Positions 25,140 to 37,660 of a stretch of DNA of 64,000 nt are shown piece by piece. A model generated the notes under the pieces. It was not told where the DNA came from. It searched no databases and saw nothing but the letters and a program-made list of their open reading frames with translations. The stretch is from Leucaena leucocephala. Its lineage: Eukaryota > Streptophyta > Magnoliopsida > Fabales > Fabaceae. Made by a program: the position numbers and the translations under genes. Numbering within the stretch: the first letter of the stretch is position 1; every line of letters starts with the position of its first letter. The stretch lies in NCBI GenBank assembly GCA_037074615.1, contig CM073538.1, forward strand, positions 21,043,068 to 21,107,067. The letters run 5' to 3'.

Positions 25140-25729
25140 TACTTCTTTCCATCCACTTTTCATTCTCACTTAGCAACATGCGATTTTTCTGTCTCTTTTT
25201 TCATTTTCTTTCTCTGCTATATTTATTTTTATAATATATTTATTAATTTCATTTTTAATTTATAATTAATTAATAAATACTCTTTATGTTGAGGAGTTAA
25301 TATTTATAATAAATATATTTTTTAAATTTATTATTTTTTTAAAATTATTTTTATTAATACTCTCTCAATAATAATTAAACAAAAATTAAGAGAAAAAATT
25401 AAAAAAATTCTATAATATTTTAAAAAATATATTATAATAATTAATTTAATTATTTTTTAATTTAATTAATTTAATTAAATATATTTTATATTTAAAATTA
25501 AAAATTAATAAATACATAAAAATAATCAAGGTACAAATCTTTCTTTGCCCCTACATTTAAAAATATAAAAAAGGGAATTAAAAATAAAAAATAAAAAATC
25601 AAACTATCTTCGCGGGGAGTCCCCTCGCTTGATTTTGCCTCCAATAATGCTTCTCTTCTGAGGGGCTACATCTCCTCAGACAACCTGAAAATAGTCTGAT
25701 CATTCCTGGATCGTTCGCTGCTTAACATT
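25140..25729. promoter_or_regulatory. upstream region and 5' UTR of the ORP gene
   Basis: AT-rich to about 25600, then a clearly higher GC content from 25605 to the ATG at 25730, consistent with a 5' UTR of roughly 100-130 bases. No definite TATA box was chosen because the AT-rich flank offers many. Confidence 0.4.
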
Positions 25730-28700
25730 ATGCATCCCTTCCGCTTCGTCCACAAGGACCATCCCAGAACGGTTCGGACCTCATCCTCCGCTTCCGGGTC
25801 GCCGCCGTGTTCGGAAATGAATCACAAGCTTCCCGCAACGCCGTCGTCCGCCAAAAGCCACTCCTGTCGACCCTCTTTCTTTCACAAAAGGTCCAAATCC
25901 CTCTCCTACGATGAGCTTCCCTCCAGTTTTGCGCAGCGTTCCTCGTCGTCGAGAATCTATCGGCAACTTCAATTGCCGGTGGGTCAGCGGGAGGTGAGGA
26001 TCGATGACATTGTCGGAAATGGAATATCCGGTATCTTATACAAGTGGATCAATTATGGTCGAGGTTGGCAACCTCGGTGGTTCGTTCTCCTGGATGGTGT
26101 TCTTTCTTATTACAAAATCAACGGTCCCCGTATGGTCGTGCTCAGTCGTGAAGTCGAAACAGGGTCCCTGCTTATTGGTTTAGACAGTTTCAGTGGCACA
26201 AACAATTGTCGCGGTCGCGGTCGATCATCACGCCACTGCAAGCCTGTCGGAGAAATCCATCTCATGGTGTTTCTTAATTCCGCCCGATTTTTTCCTTTCA
26301 ATTTGATGATTATTTGTGATGTTATCCATGTAACGTCGATGCTTGATATCTGATATGTGGACTCTCTAAGTTATATTTCAAATCAATATATATTTTGTTT
26401 CGCAATGTTACCATCATAATGTGGCGTGTATCGTTTACTGCATCGAATTTTGAATGCTATGTGCACGTCTGTGTAGGTCTGTTCAATTCAAGAGAGTAAA
26501 TCAGATGAGAGGAGGTTTTCTATATATACAGGGACGAAGAAGAGGTTGCAGTTGCGGGCGGAGACCAGGGAGGACAAGCAAGCGTGGGTGGAGGCTTTGC
26601 TGGCCGCAAAGGACATGTTTCCTCGTTTGTCAAATGCAGAGATTATGGCTCCAGTAGACTCCGTCGTAATTTCCACCGAGAAATTGAGGCAGCGCCTCCT
26701 GCAAGAGGGTATCAGTGAGGCTGCTATTCAGGACAGTGAAGACGTAATGAGAGACCAACTTACTGATATGTTTAAGGAAATTGTGGCCCTCAAGAACAAG
26801 CAGATGCAACTAGTGGACGCGTTACGCAATTTAGAGGTAAGCTTTTCTAGAGTCTCAAGGGCAGCGCATACGTCTTTCTTTTGTTGACATGGGACAATGC
26901 GTTTCTCTTGAATGATCTCATGTTTTGGGCTGTTGCCGGTAACAAGTTATAGGCATTTTCTTTGGGTCCTTTTGTTACTTCTGCTGAAGAGTTCTGTTAT
27001 TGATGGGAAGATAAGAAGCAGAATTACAAATTTAATAAAACAATTTTGTTTCTTACTAAAATTGTACGGATTTTCAATGAATAAAATGTATGCCATGAGG
27101 TTTCGGGAACGACTGGGATGAATTATGGTTCTGCACCTCTTTTCTCCTATCTCCTTGTGCTCTCAAGATAGTTTGATTACTTGAATCATGCTAAGGATTT
27201 TCTTTCCCCACATTTTACAGACAGAAAAGGTGGACTTGGAGAACACCTTTGTCCATGAAAGCCGAAAGCTGTCAAAGGTGGATGGAGATTCCGTTAGATC
27301 AGTCTACAGCGGTTAGTGTGATTCGTTTATACCAACCCCTATTCACTTCTCTTTCAAAGAGTAATGCAATATTGTGCTGCCGGTTTGAAACACTCCAATC
27401 TATGTTTATTTTTCGAATGAAATAGTTCATGTCGTTCATTTTCCCCACTTAATAGAGACTATGTGATTCTTTCTAGTTTGAGAGCTCCCTGTGTTGAATT
27501 GACGGTAACATATTAAAACAATTTACTTGCGGTATTTTTGAGATTATATCACATACTTTCAATATTACGTACTGTAGGTTTACACATTGTTTTCTAGCTT
27601 TTAGGATTGCACAATGGTTTGGGTCACTAAGCATGGCCAAAAGAAAATTATACAATCACTGTCTCTTTCGTCAGTTATATATTGTAGTGCCTTTTCTGAA
27701 CTCATGTTTGCTCTCTCACTTATAAAGATGTGTGATTATTTTTTACGCATGCTAAGTCTTCTTACTGTCAGTTACACTTAATACTGCTTTGGAACAGAGA
27801 AGAGTTGATAGAAGGGATGTGATGTTGCCTAAATTCCACTAGGTTTGCTAGGTCATCTTTCTAGGAGAGGCATAACCATTTTTTTTTTACATATTACAGA
27901 GGGGAGTGTAAGCGACTTTTTTGATGAGCTTGACTGGAATGATGATTCTGATGATGACTACGATGCATTCTTCGATTCAAGTGACATGCTTTCACCAATC
28001 GGTGATAAAAATAATGGATCTGATTTAGATAGATCGCTTGATTCTGGAGAAGAAGTGACTCCTACTGGCGAATACAAAGCAAATTTAAGTATCGGGTCTG
28101 TTGGGTCCAACTATCCTTATGTCAAGCGGCGAAAGAAGTTGCCTGATCCTGTTGAGAAAGAGTGGAGAGTCAGTCTGTGGTCAATCTTAAAAGATAATGT
28201 TGGGAAGGATCTCACAAAAGTTCGTCTACCGGTTTACTTCAATGAGCCCCTCTCCTCATTACAGAAATGCTTTGAAGACCTGGAGTACTCTTATCTTCTA
28301 GACCAAGCATATTTGTGGGGTAAAATGGTCAGTTCTTTCTGAAATTGTTTTGTGAATGGCATCATTCACTAGGGGTAACCGAATTGATACACTTTTCAGT
28401 AAATAGTCTGAATTGGTTAATTATTCCTTCTGACATCCACGGTGCATGTAACAGGGCAACAACCTTATGAGGATGCTATATGTGGCTGCATTTGCAGTTT
28501 CAAGTTATGCTTCCACAGAGGGTAGAACTTACAAACCATTTAATCCTTTGTTGGGTGAGACATATGAAGCTGATTATCCGGACAAGGGAATCCGATTTAT
28601 CTCTGAAAAGGTGATGTGTGCTCATCTTATATAAGAGTCAGAAATTCTTGCTTTATTTATAATATCCCCCCATAAAAAGAACATTTATAATTTTGAAAGC

Positions 28701-30667
28701 GCTAGTAATCTGACAGGCATATTAAAATATTGGCATATATGTGTGTCCAGATGATCTTGGCATTTGGGACTGAATTACTTATGTCATTTATCTTGAAATA
28801 GGTCAGTCATCATCCTCTGGTTATTGCATACCACTGTGAGGGCAGCTGCTGGAAATTTTGGGGTGATACCAATATAAAAAGTAAATTTTGGGGTCGTTCA
28901 ATTCAGATCGATCCTGTTGGCTTATTGACTTTGGAGTTTGACGACGGACAAGTCTTTCGGTGGAGTAAGGTACGTTTTTCATATGAGTAGTACTTGCCAA
29001 TCTCATCCAAGATGTCAGCTGATTAGTTAATATTCTACCATCAGGTAACAACATCCATTTACAACCTCATTTTAGGGAAACTCTATTGTGACCATTATGG
29101 TACAATGAGTATAGAGGCGAATCGAGAGTATTCATGTAAGGTTAAATTCAAGGAGCAGTCGATCATCAACAGAAACCCTCATCAGGTGTCCTTTCTGCAC
29201 CTCCTATATAATTCTTTCTTGTTCCTTTGTTTTGGATATGCTATCTCACGGGTAGTTTAAAACGTGCTATATTCTTGCATACCTTTTACTTGTATCATTG
29301 TTTTGGTATTAGCATGTGATCTTCCCCTTCGTAGTTATCTGACTTTAACGATTTTGATAGAGTCTTACAAAGGAGACAGTTATATTTAGAGTTTTCATAG
29401 GCAACCTTTATTGATCTACTGAACACCTTCGTTGTTCCTAGAAATTCTCTCTGTAACTTAGTCAACCAGAAAGGTTTTCAGACTTCAGGAAATTGAATCA
29501 GAGATGGAAAAAAACATAAAATAAATAGAAACGGATTTTTATTATCCTAAATAGGTGGTCTTCTGCTTTGCATAAAGTCTGAAAATTGACGTGTACATCA
29601 TTCTTCACACTTATGTTTAAATGCTGATTCATGAATTATTTGTAAATATGATGCAGAAAGTCTGTTCACACTGACTGAAATCATTGTTTGCTGTCAATGA
29701 TAAAACTGCAGAATATTGCATGATTCTTTCTGCTCTGAAGACAATTTTTTATAACTTCGTATGTGTCATTTAAGTTCTGTTGTAGGTGCACGGCCAAGTG
29801 GCAGATAAGAAAGGTAAAACAGTGGCAACTTTACGAGGGAAGTGGGACGAGAGCTTGCATTATGTAGCTGGAGACAATTCTAGGAAAGGAAAAGGCTCCT
29901 TTGTCTCCTCAAAACCTCATCTTCTATGGAAGCGGAGCGAACCACCTGAACCACCCACAAAATATAATCTCACACAGTTCGGAATTACCCTAAATGAAAT
30001 CACACCTGGGCTCAGGGTAACTGTTTAGAAGACTACCCTTTCTCACTATCTATCTATATCTTTTATATAAGACCTTTGTTCATAAGATTTGTTAATTCTT
30101 ACATGAGAATTCAAAAATAGGAGAAGCTGCCACCTACAGATTCGAGGCTAAGACCTGATCAAAGGTATTTGGAGAATGGATTATATGAAACGGCTAATGC
30201 TGAGAAGTCGCGGCTGGAACAAATACAGCATCAGGTATGATTCACTCATTTGAGCTTTAGAGCAAGAAGATAGATAAATTATTTAATTATAATAAATTTA
30301 ATTTGATATTATAACTTATTAGTTTATAAGTTAGTAAATTATTTTAATGAAAAATAATAAATATTAAAGATAAAATAAATTTATGTTTTAGATTTACCAA
30401 GACCAACTTCTATATTTAACACTAGAATACTTTATTTAATATAGGGACCTTGAATAATACAATGGCCTCGATTCATTGTTTTGCTTTTCTTTTTAAAACT
30501 GGAACACGTATCGTTGTAACTGCTAGGCAATGACGACACTAAAGAAGGGTTGGAAGCCAAGGTGGTTTGAGAAGGCCAAAGGCAGCAATACTTACGGTTA
30601 TGTTGGCGGATACTGGGAGGCCCGGGAACAAGGGAATTGGGAATCTTGCCCTCGTATATTTGAATAG
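25730..30667 (+). CDS. oxysterol-binding protein-related protein with PH domain (plant ORP1/ORP2 type)
   Basis: Ten exons: 25730-26266, 26477-26836, 27221-27311, 27900-28327, 28455-28610, 28802-28969, 29045-29185, 29786-30016, 30121-30234 and 30527-30667, giving 788 residues. A low-complexity Ser-rich N-terminus precedes a PH domain at about 97-222 (GILYKWINYGRGWQPRWFVL ... RAETREDKQAWVEAL). A helical linker around 225-330 follows, then an acidic stretch containing DFFDELDW and YDAFFDSSD, and an OSBP-related lipid-binding domain from about 400 to the end. The ORP fingerprint is present as EKVSHHP (about 522-528) across the exon 5/6 junction. ORPs move sterols or phosphoinositides between membranes at contact sites (family knowledge). 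The ligand here is not shown. All introns except one are phase 0, and 2367 coding bases divide evenly. Confidence 0.95.
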
Positions 30668-33600
30668 TTAAACGGTACGGATAATATTTGACTAAATCGT
30701 TTGAAACTCTAACCTTGAGTCCTTGATCTCTGCCTACTTGCTCGATTTCTTACCGTAGTTTTTTTGCGAGACAGGTTGATGGGGTTTCGTGATTCTTGCT
30801 TCCTTTTGATTAGGTAGGTTCTCAAGACACACCCATACAAGTGATAGAAGCATAGAATACCCGGATACGTACTATTCACATTGAGGTGCTTTCTCAACTC
30901 CCTACGGAAATTTTCTCTCGTTTCAAAGATTGAACAGGGTTTGGATTTTGATGGAGTTGGAAAGTGGGGACACTTTTTTGTGATGAATATTGTTCATAAT
31001 CTTCTTTTTTATTTAATTGTTCATAATCAACTAAAAGACAGTTATTCTATTATATGCTATTTATTTATTTATTTTATATGATGATAGTTAATAATACATT
31101 CAAAGGGTGTACTTTACGTGTAAGATTTACTTGCTGTAAATATCTCTTACCCCCCAGAATGACTTTCTATGATTTATTCTATATCTGTTATTCAATAACT
31201 TTCAAAGGTTTTATAAGTATAATTATGTAAATTAATTATTTTTAATGTCTCTATCTGACCTATCCTTGTAATATAATTTTTCCTCTGATAAAAAATAGAA
31301 ATAAATTATTTTATTATATCTTTATAATTCTTAGGTTGGCTTTTGTGATCGAAGACTTTTTTTTTAGTTGATCATTCAGTTTACTAGAATTTTATCTAAA
31401 CTGTATCTGAATTTGACCCACGTCACACACTTGATTATAGTGGGTGAGTCTGACAATATAAATTTTTTGCATAGATTAAGACTCAAATTTAAAATCTTAT
31501 TTAAGTGATATTAAGTTATTTACCATTCGAATTAACTCGTGTTAGTATGACTAAAAACTTAATAAGTAGATGTCATCCACTGCAGCATTTGGGGTCCCAA
31601 GTAAAGAAGCACCCTTTCATTTCTCTTCCATAATTTTCATTAGCCCTTATTTCATCCATTTTAATTAGTTTTATTTTTTATTTTACTCTTTTTTGTCCAA
31701 AATTTACAAAAAAAAACATTTTTATAATGAGAAGGTCTAAACTTTTTAACTCAGTTCGGAATGGGGTTCAAACTTCAAAGTTTTGTTCTATAAACTAGGA
31801 AAGATGCATTTGAATCATGAACATTATCCATAATTTATTAATGCATACGTAATTGGAAACGTGAAATGTAGCAAATTCAAGTTCGGGTTTTCTTTAGTGA
31901 AGACAGGAATTATTCCAAATAAGATTTTTTTATTAATTTAATTTAAAGAATTTAACATTTTAATTTCGAATAAACTTAAACCGATTTAATGAACTAAACA
32001 GTTAAATTTGTTACCATTTTCATTCAAACTTGAACATACCATCCACAAAAATTTTAAAATAATCCAACAACAATGGACTTTGTTACTCTGCGTGCCTTTG
32101 GGCCAGACCCACCACCCTACATGACTACCATAACATAAAACAGCTGCTCATGATTGGACATCTATTGTTAATCCCCATTTGACATCTATTTTACTAATGA
32201 GTGCTTAGAATTTTATCCTCACATATATTAGTTTTCTTTGTCTAGGGCAATTACCTCATTTGTAAAAAAAAAAACAGCAGCTCAAGTTGGACAAAAAATG
32301 CTAATAAAAATTAATATAAATAATAAATAATAGACTTATATCCTATAAGAATTTAAATTTAGTTCATATTATTATTATGAGAGCTCTTTTAATAGATGAT
32401 CTTATAAATTTTTTGTACGTATTATCTAAATATTAGAGCTATACTCTAATTTTAACATAGAATTAATATTAAATTTATGTGATTTTTTTTTGTATAAAAA
32501 AAATTGTACATAAAAGGAGAACACCCACAAGTAACTTATTTTGGCGGAAAACAAAAATGAAGCAATCTAAAGATTAATTACTACAATAAAGAGGTTTTTT
32601 GTTTTGGTTTGCATGGAATTTAGTTGGCTACATATTGTTGACTAGTACGTATAGCTGCTAACTGCCATGTTTAGCGGCGCACAAATCCAGTGGCACGCCT
32701 TATTTTATTTGCATTTATGTTGTTAGAGTATTAGTACAACACACACAGACAGCCATGCGACGCCTTGCATTTTTATATGTTGTTGTCCGCAAATCCATTC
32801 CTTCTTGCGATTCAGTTTCAGAATCATCCCTCACGCGCATCCACACTGTCGTCCCTGACTTCCGTTACGTGACAACCACCTTCTTCTCCATCTCTCTCTC
32901 TTCACGACCCACTATTTTACTATTCTGTAATGCCATTTTGTGTCTTCATCTTATAACAACTACACCTTCCAATTTTAATTCTCAATTAATTATAATTCTA
33001 ATTGATTTTGATATTAAATTATATTTAATATTTAATTATTACATATATGTGGAAACTAACAACTTGAGACTAGCACCAAGAGGGTTCAAATTTGTTAGTA
33101 TTAAATTCCTTATGATCTAGCTTTTTTTGATAGTCAAAGGACTGTCTTAAAATTTATATTTTCCAGTTTTAATTATAAAATTAATTAATTTTTTTGACAA
33201 ATTATAAAAAATAAATTAAATAATTATAAATAATATAAAAATTAATTAACTAATTTAACTAGACTAAAAATATAATATAAATTAATATTATAAATTTAAA
33301 TATAATTATAATTAATTTTTTAAATTTATTTAAAATTATTAATTAAATCTTATAATTTTAGAGTAATAAAGAAAATGGAGAATATAGAATTTGAAGAAAT
33401 ATTTTTTACCTGGTAACGAACCAAGTTGTGGTCCCCAACAGAACAAAATTGTCTAATCCATAGTCTGATTACATGAATGTGTGAAATAAGAGGGCGGGGT
33501 ATCCAAAAACCCTGTTGTGTCAAGAAAGCCAGTAAATATTAAGCGAACAAAGCCAAAATCCACGAGGCACGCAGAGGAGAGAGGACGTCGTAGGTCAGGG

Positions 33601-33864
33601 CTCGCCATTAAAGTCAAGCTCCCAGCTCTCTCTCCCCAAACACAAACACGCCACTGTCTCATCTTTCTGCCTTCCTCGGATTCTCACAAAATTGACACTT
33701 CCACAATGTGGACGCCACCGCCACCAACCATCCGCCTTCGCCCCACACAGTAACCTCTTTTTCCATTTCTCTGTTTCTCTCTCTCTCTCTGTCCCTCGCC
33801 GGCGCTGCATTTTCCGGCGGATGTCTGTTGGTTGTGATTACCCCGCAAGCTCACCGAGAAAAAT
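30668..33864. other. intergenic region between the ORP and PIP5K genes
   Basis: The first few hundred bases are ORP 3' UTR. The rest is AT-rich without a supportable gene. A plus-strand frame at 32755-33120 is not conserved-looking. 33165-33360 belongs to the TTAATTAA-rich repeat-like sequence. From about 33500 the GC content rises. With the CT-rich leader (CTCTCTCT at 33776-33792) this marks the PIP5K promoter and 5' UTR. A short ATG at 33822, out of frame with the kinase, would make an upstream ORF. Confidence 0.5.
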
Positions 33865-36800
33865 ATGCAACAGACGCTCCTCATTCCCTCTGAAGAAGGT
33901 ATCTATGCCAGCACACCTGCCAACGAGGTGAATAAGAAAAAATCTGAACTAAAAGAGAGAGGAATTGCGCTAGTGGTCCCATCTCCCTGTCTGGTGCTTG
34001 GTCGGCCTCGGACCCAAGGTGGCCTGCGGCGCGTGGCACCTACAGTCCCTGCCTCCGGTGCCAATAACGTCACCAGCCGCGCCGTAGAGAAAGCTGTCCT
34101 GAACGGAGATCTTTATACCGGTACTTTGCTGCGGAATGTGCCACACGGTACAGGGAAATATCTGTGGGCGGATGGGTGCATGTATGAAGGTGAATGGAAG
34201 AGAGGTAAAGCCTGTGGAAGAGGAAAGTTCTCTTGGCCATCTGGGGCTACCTACGAGGGCGAATTCAAGGCGGGTCGAATAGATGGGTACGGCACATTCA
34301 TTGGTACCGAGGGCGAGATGTACCGTGGGACCTGGGTCGCTGATCGGAAACATGGGTTTGGTGAGAAGTGCTACGCGAATGGGGATGTGTACGAAGGATC
34401 GTGGAGGAACAATTTGCAAGATGGAGAAGGTAGGTACGTGTGGAAGAATGGGAATAAGTATGCGGGTGAGTGGAAGAATGGCGCTATCTCTGGGAAAGGA
34501 GTTTTGATTTGGACAAATGGGAATCGATATGAAGGGTTTTGGGAGAACGGTGTTCCAAAGGGGAAGGGAGTGTTCACTTGGGCTGACGGAAGCAGCCCTA
34601 CTGGGAATTGTGAGAAGAATGCTGAGATGATGACGATGGCGAGGAAGAGGTCGTCGGTGGACGGATCGAGGAATGTTAATTTCCCGCGGATTTGCATCTG
34701 GGAACTTGATGGAGAAGCTGGAGATATTACTTGCGAAATCGTCGAGCCATCTGAGTTATACGGTGATGTTAGTGAATCTGCTCACGGAGAGGAAGCAACT
34801 ACCGGCGAGTTCCAGAAGAGTCCATGTCGGTCAGCCGATGGCGATTTTAAGAGACCAGGTCAAACTGTATCGAAGGGGCATAAGAACTACGATTTGATGC
34901 TTAATCTTCAACTGGGTATCAGGTATTTTCCCGTTAGCTTATCCGAATTGCTATAATATTTCGAGGAATTAAATTAAACTTGTTTCCTCTTCAGGTACTC
35001 TGTTGGGAAGCATGCTTCGGTTATGCGAGAACTTAGGCAGGGAGATTTTGATCCGAAGGAGAAGTTCTGGACAAGGTTTCCACCAGAAGGATCTAAGTTT
35101 ACGCCTCCACATCAGTCAGTGGACTTCAGGTGGAAAGACTACTGTCCTATCGTCTTCAGGTGAAGATAAAATTTACTTTGAATGATTCGTATTTTTTTTT
35201 TATTTCCATGTATGGAAACTTGGGCTATCGACTAATTATGCATATATCTCCCTGGTTCCTTCTTTGTTGGGTATTTAGACATTTAAGGGATTTATTTGCA
35301 ATAGATCCGGCGGATTATATGCTGGCTATTTGCGGAAATGACTCACTTAGAGAGATGTCATCTCCTGGGAAAAGTGGAAGCTTCTTTTACCTTACTCAAG
35401 ATGACAGATTCATTATTAAAACCGTGAAGAAGTCGGAAGTCAAGGTTAGTTGTAAACCTCTAGACTTGGAATGCATTAATATTGTAAAGAAAGTTATACG
35501 CAAACTTGGAAAATGCTTAATTCTGTAAAGAAAATTATAGGCATCTCTGGTGAGGTAAGATCTCGCTTTCAGAATCAGCTATGGTTACTGTTCTCTGGGC
35601 ATTTCCATAATAACTAGTGGCCTTGTCAGGTGCTCATCAGGATGCTTCCAAGTTACTACAACCATGTTTGTCAATACAAGAACTCTTTTGTTACGAAATT
35701 TCTTGGTGTTCATTGTGTCAAGCCTATTGGAGGTCAGAAGGTAGGATTTAAGATGGAAATTTTGCTGTGAAGTGATTGATTTTTTTTTCAAATTTCTTGC
35801 CGTAAATTAAATAAAAAATTAAAAAATTCTTTGCAAAACCAGACCAGGTTTATTGTAATGGGCAATGTGTTCTGCTCTGAGTACCGGATCCATAGGAGGT
35901 TCGACCTCAAAGGTTCTTCTCATGGTCGTACAACAGATAAGCCCCAGGAAGAAATTGACGAAACCACCACCCTCAAAGACCTCGATCTTAATTTTGTCTT
36001 TCGACTGGAACAGTCTTGGTTTCAGAAGTTTAAATGGTATAGTTTTTAATGTGTATGCGGCTTTACATTTTTCCTTTTGTACTTCAGATTGGTCTTATGT
36101 AATGGTTTCTACTATACTCAGGCAACTGGATAGGGACTGTGAATTCCTAGAGTCAGAAGGAATCATGGATTACAGTCTTCTGATTGGTCTTCACTTTCGT
36201 GATGATTACTCAGATGATGAAAAGAAAAGTTCACCATATGATTTGCGTTCAGGTGTGTATTCCATTTATCTTGCTTTATAGTTTTGTCTTATGCTCTGAC
36301 GAGTTTGACTGAACTACCGGAAAAATAAAATATGCTGGCTTATGGCTTCATCAGGAAAGAGAAATTTTCTTGGCGATGAGATGCAGGACATGAGGTGGAT
36401 ACCTAGTAGCCGGTATGTCTCTTTCTTTTCACCCGTACCTAGTCATCTTTATCAAATGAACCGTTTTAAGTTTCAGCATTATTCTCCTTGCACCTGTTTT
36501 TTAACCCATTTCAAAAGCATATTAAAGGATTCACAAATATTTACTCAATTATATGCTAAACGTTGTCAAATTTTGGTTTGTATAGAAGTTCCAACCTATT
36601 AGTTCTTTTTGTGGAAACCAAGTCAACAATCTCATGGTTGGTCCCACTGATGGCAATCCCTTTCACGTCCTTGCATGTGCCACGTGCTTGAGCTTTAGTG
36701 CACAAGGACCCAGGTTTACAACAAACACCAGTAGAATACTTTTATCTTAAAATATCAAAACGGCACATTCGCATGCAAATAATTACCGATGGAAAATGGC

Positions 36801-37660
36801 CACAACTGAAAGACAAACAAGCAGAAGTCTATGAATGAGCATTATATTTAACTTCCATTTTTAATATGATTTGGAAGTGGGCTAGTGAGCAATCTCTTTC
36901 TATGGTTTTGTTCTGTTGCATTAGATGTCCTGAAGATGACATGTGCTGTCTAGGAAAAACAGAAGTCAGTTTTATTGACAATAATTGTTGGTGGGGTCAA
37001 TTTTGATCTTCCTCAGTAAGTGCAAATCTTTTGTTGTTAGCCAAATGGTAGGTAAATGAAGCAGTGATAGATGCTGGAACTTGAATCATAAATAGATATC
37101 TTGCTATGTTAGACATGTTTCTTCCTCTTCTGCCTTGTTTTTCTATAGCTGATTTGCATCTTGTTTATGCAAATATTTTATGTCAGTGGATTCTCTTATA
37201 TACATATGGCAAGTAGATGTTACTCAGCAAGTTATCTCCGTGAATATCTGTATCCAATAGTTAGGTAGTAATTTGATTTTTTAGCCGAGTTAAATCAATA
37301 TTCCATTGCTGGTTTCTGATTTTAAGTATAATCATTCTCCACGTATGTACCAGGGAGCCGCAAATCCGGCTAGGAACAAACACGCCGGCCAGAGCTGAGA
37401 GAGTGTGTAGGGTAGAATTGGAGCAAAAGGGTGGTGGAAGTAGCAATTCATCCCCTTCGGATGGGGGTGGTGAGATATTGGACGTCATCCTCTTCTTTGG
37501 TATCATTGACATTCTCCAAGACTATGATATTACCAAAAAGCTAGAACATGCATACAAGTCGCTGCAAGTGGATCCCACCTCCATCTCAGCCGTTGATCCC
37601 AAGCTATATTCAAAAAGATTTAGGTTTTTCATACACAGAATCTTTGTAGAGGACAAATGA
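33865..37660 (+). CDS. PIP5K: phosphatidylinositol-4-phosphate 5-kinase with MORN repeats
   Basis: Eight exons: 33865-34922, 34995-35159, 35279-35444, 35630-35740, 35843-36036, 36122-36252, 36355-36412 and 37354-37660, giving 729 residues. Seven 23-residue MORN repeats run from about 84 to 244 (pattern YEGEWKxGKxxGxGxxxWxxG). A linker with FPRICIWELDGEAGDITCEI follows, then the kinase domain from about 360: IIKTVKK (ATP-site lysine), DLKGSSHGR (about 521-529), MDYSLLIG (about 580) and a C-terminal activation-loop region with FFGIIDILQDYDITKKLEH. The enzyme makes PtdIns(4,5)P2 at the plasma membrane, and MORN repeats help membrane targeting and regulation (family knowledge). The layout is that of plant type B PIP5Ks. 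The last intron (36413-37353) is much longer than the others. The 2190 coding bases divide evenly. Confidence 0.95.

Noticed and set aside
33692..33931. Overlapping frames around the PIP5K 5' UTR
   Set aside because: The CT-rich leader keeps several frames open. Only the frame starting at 33865 continues into MORN repeats.
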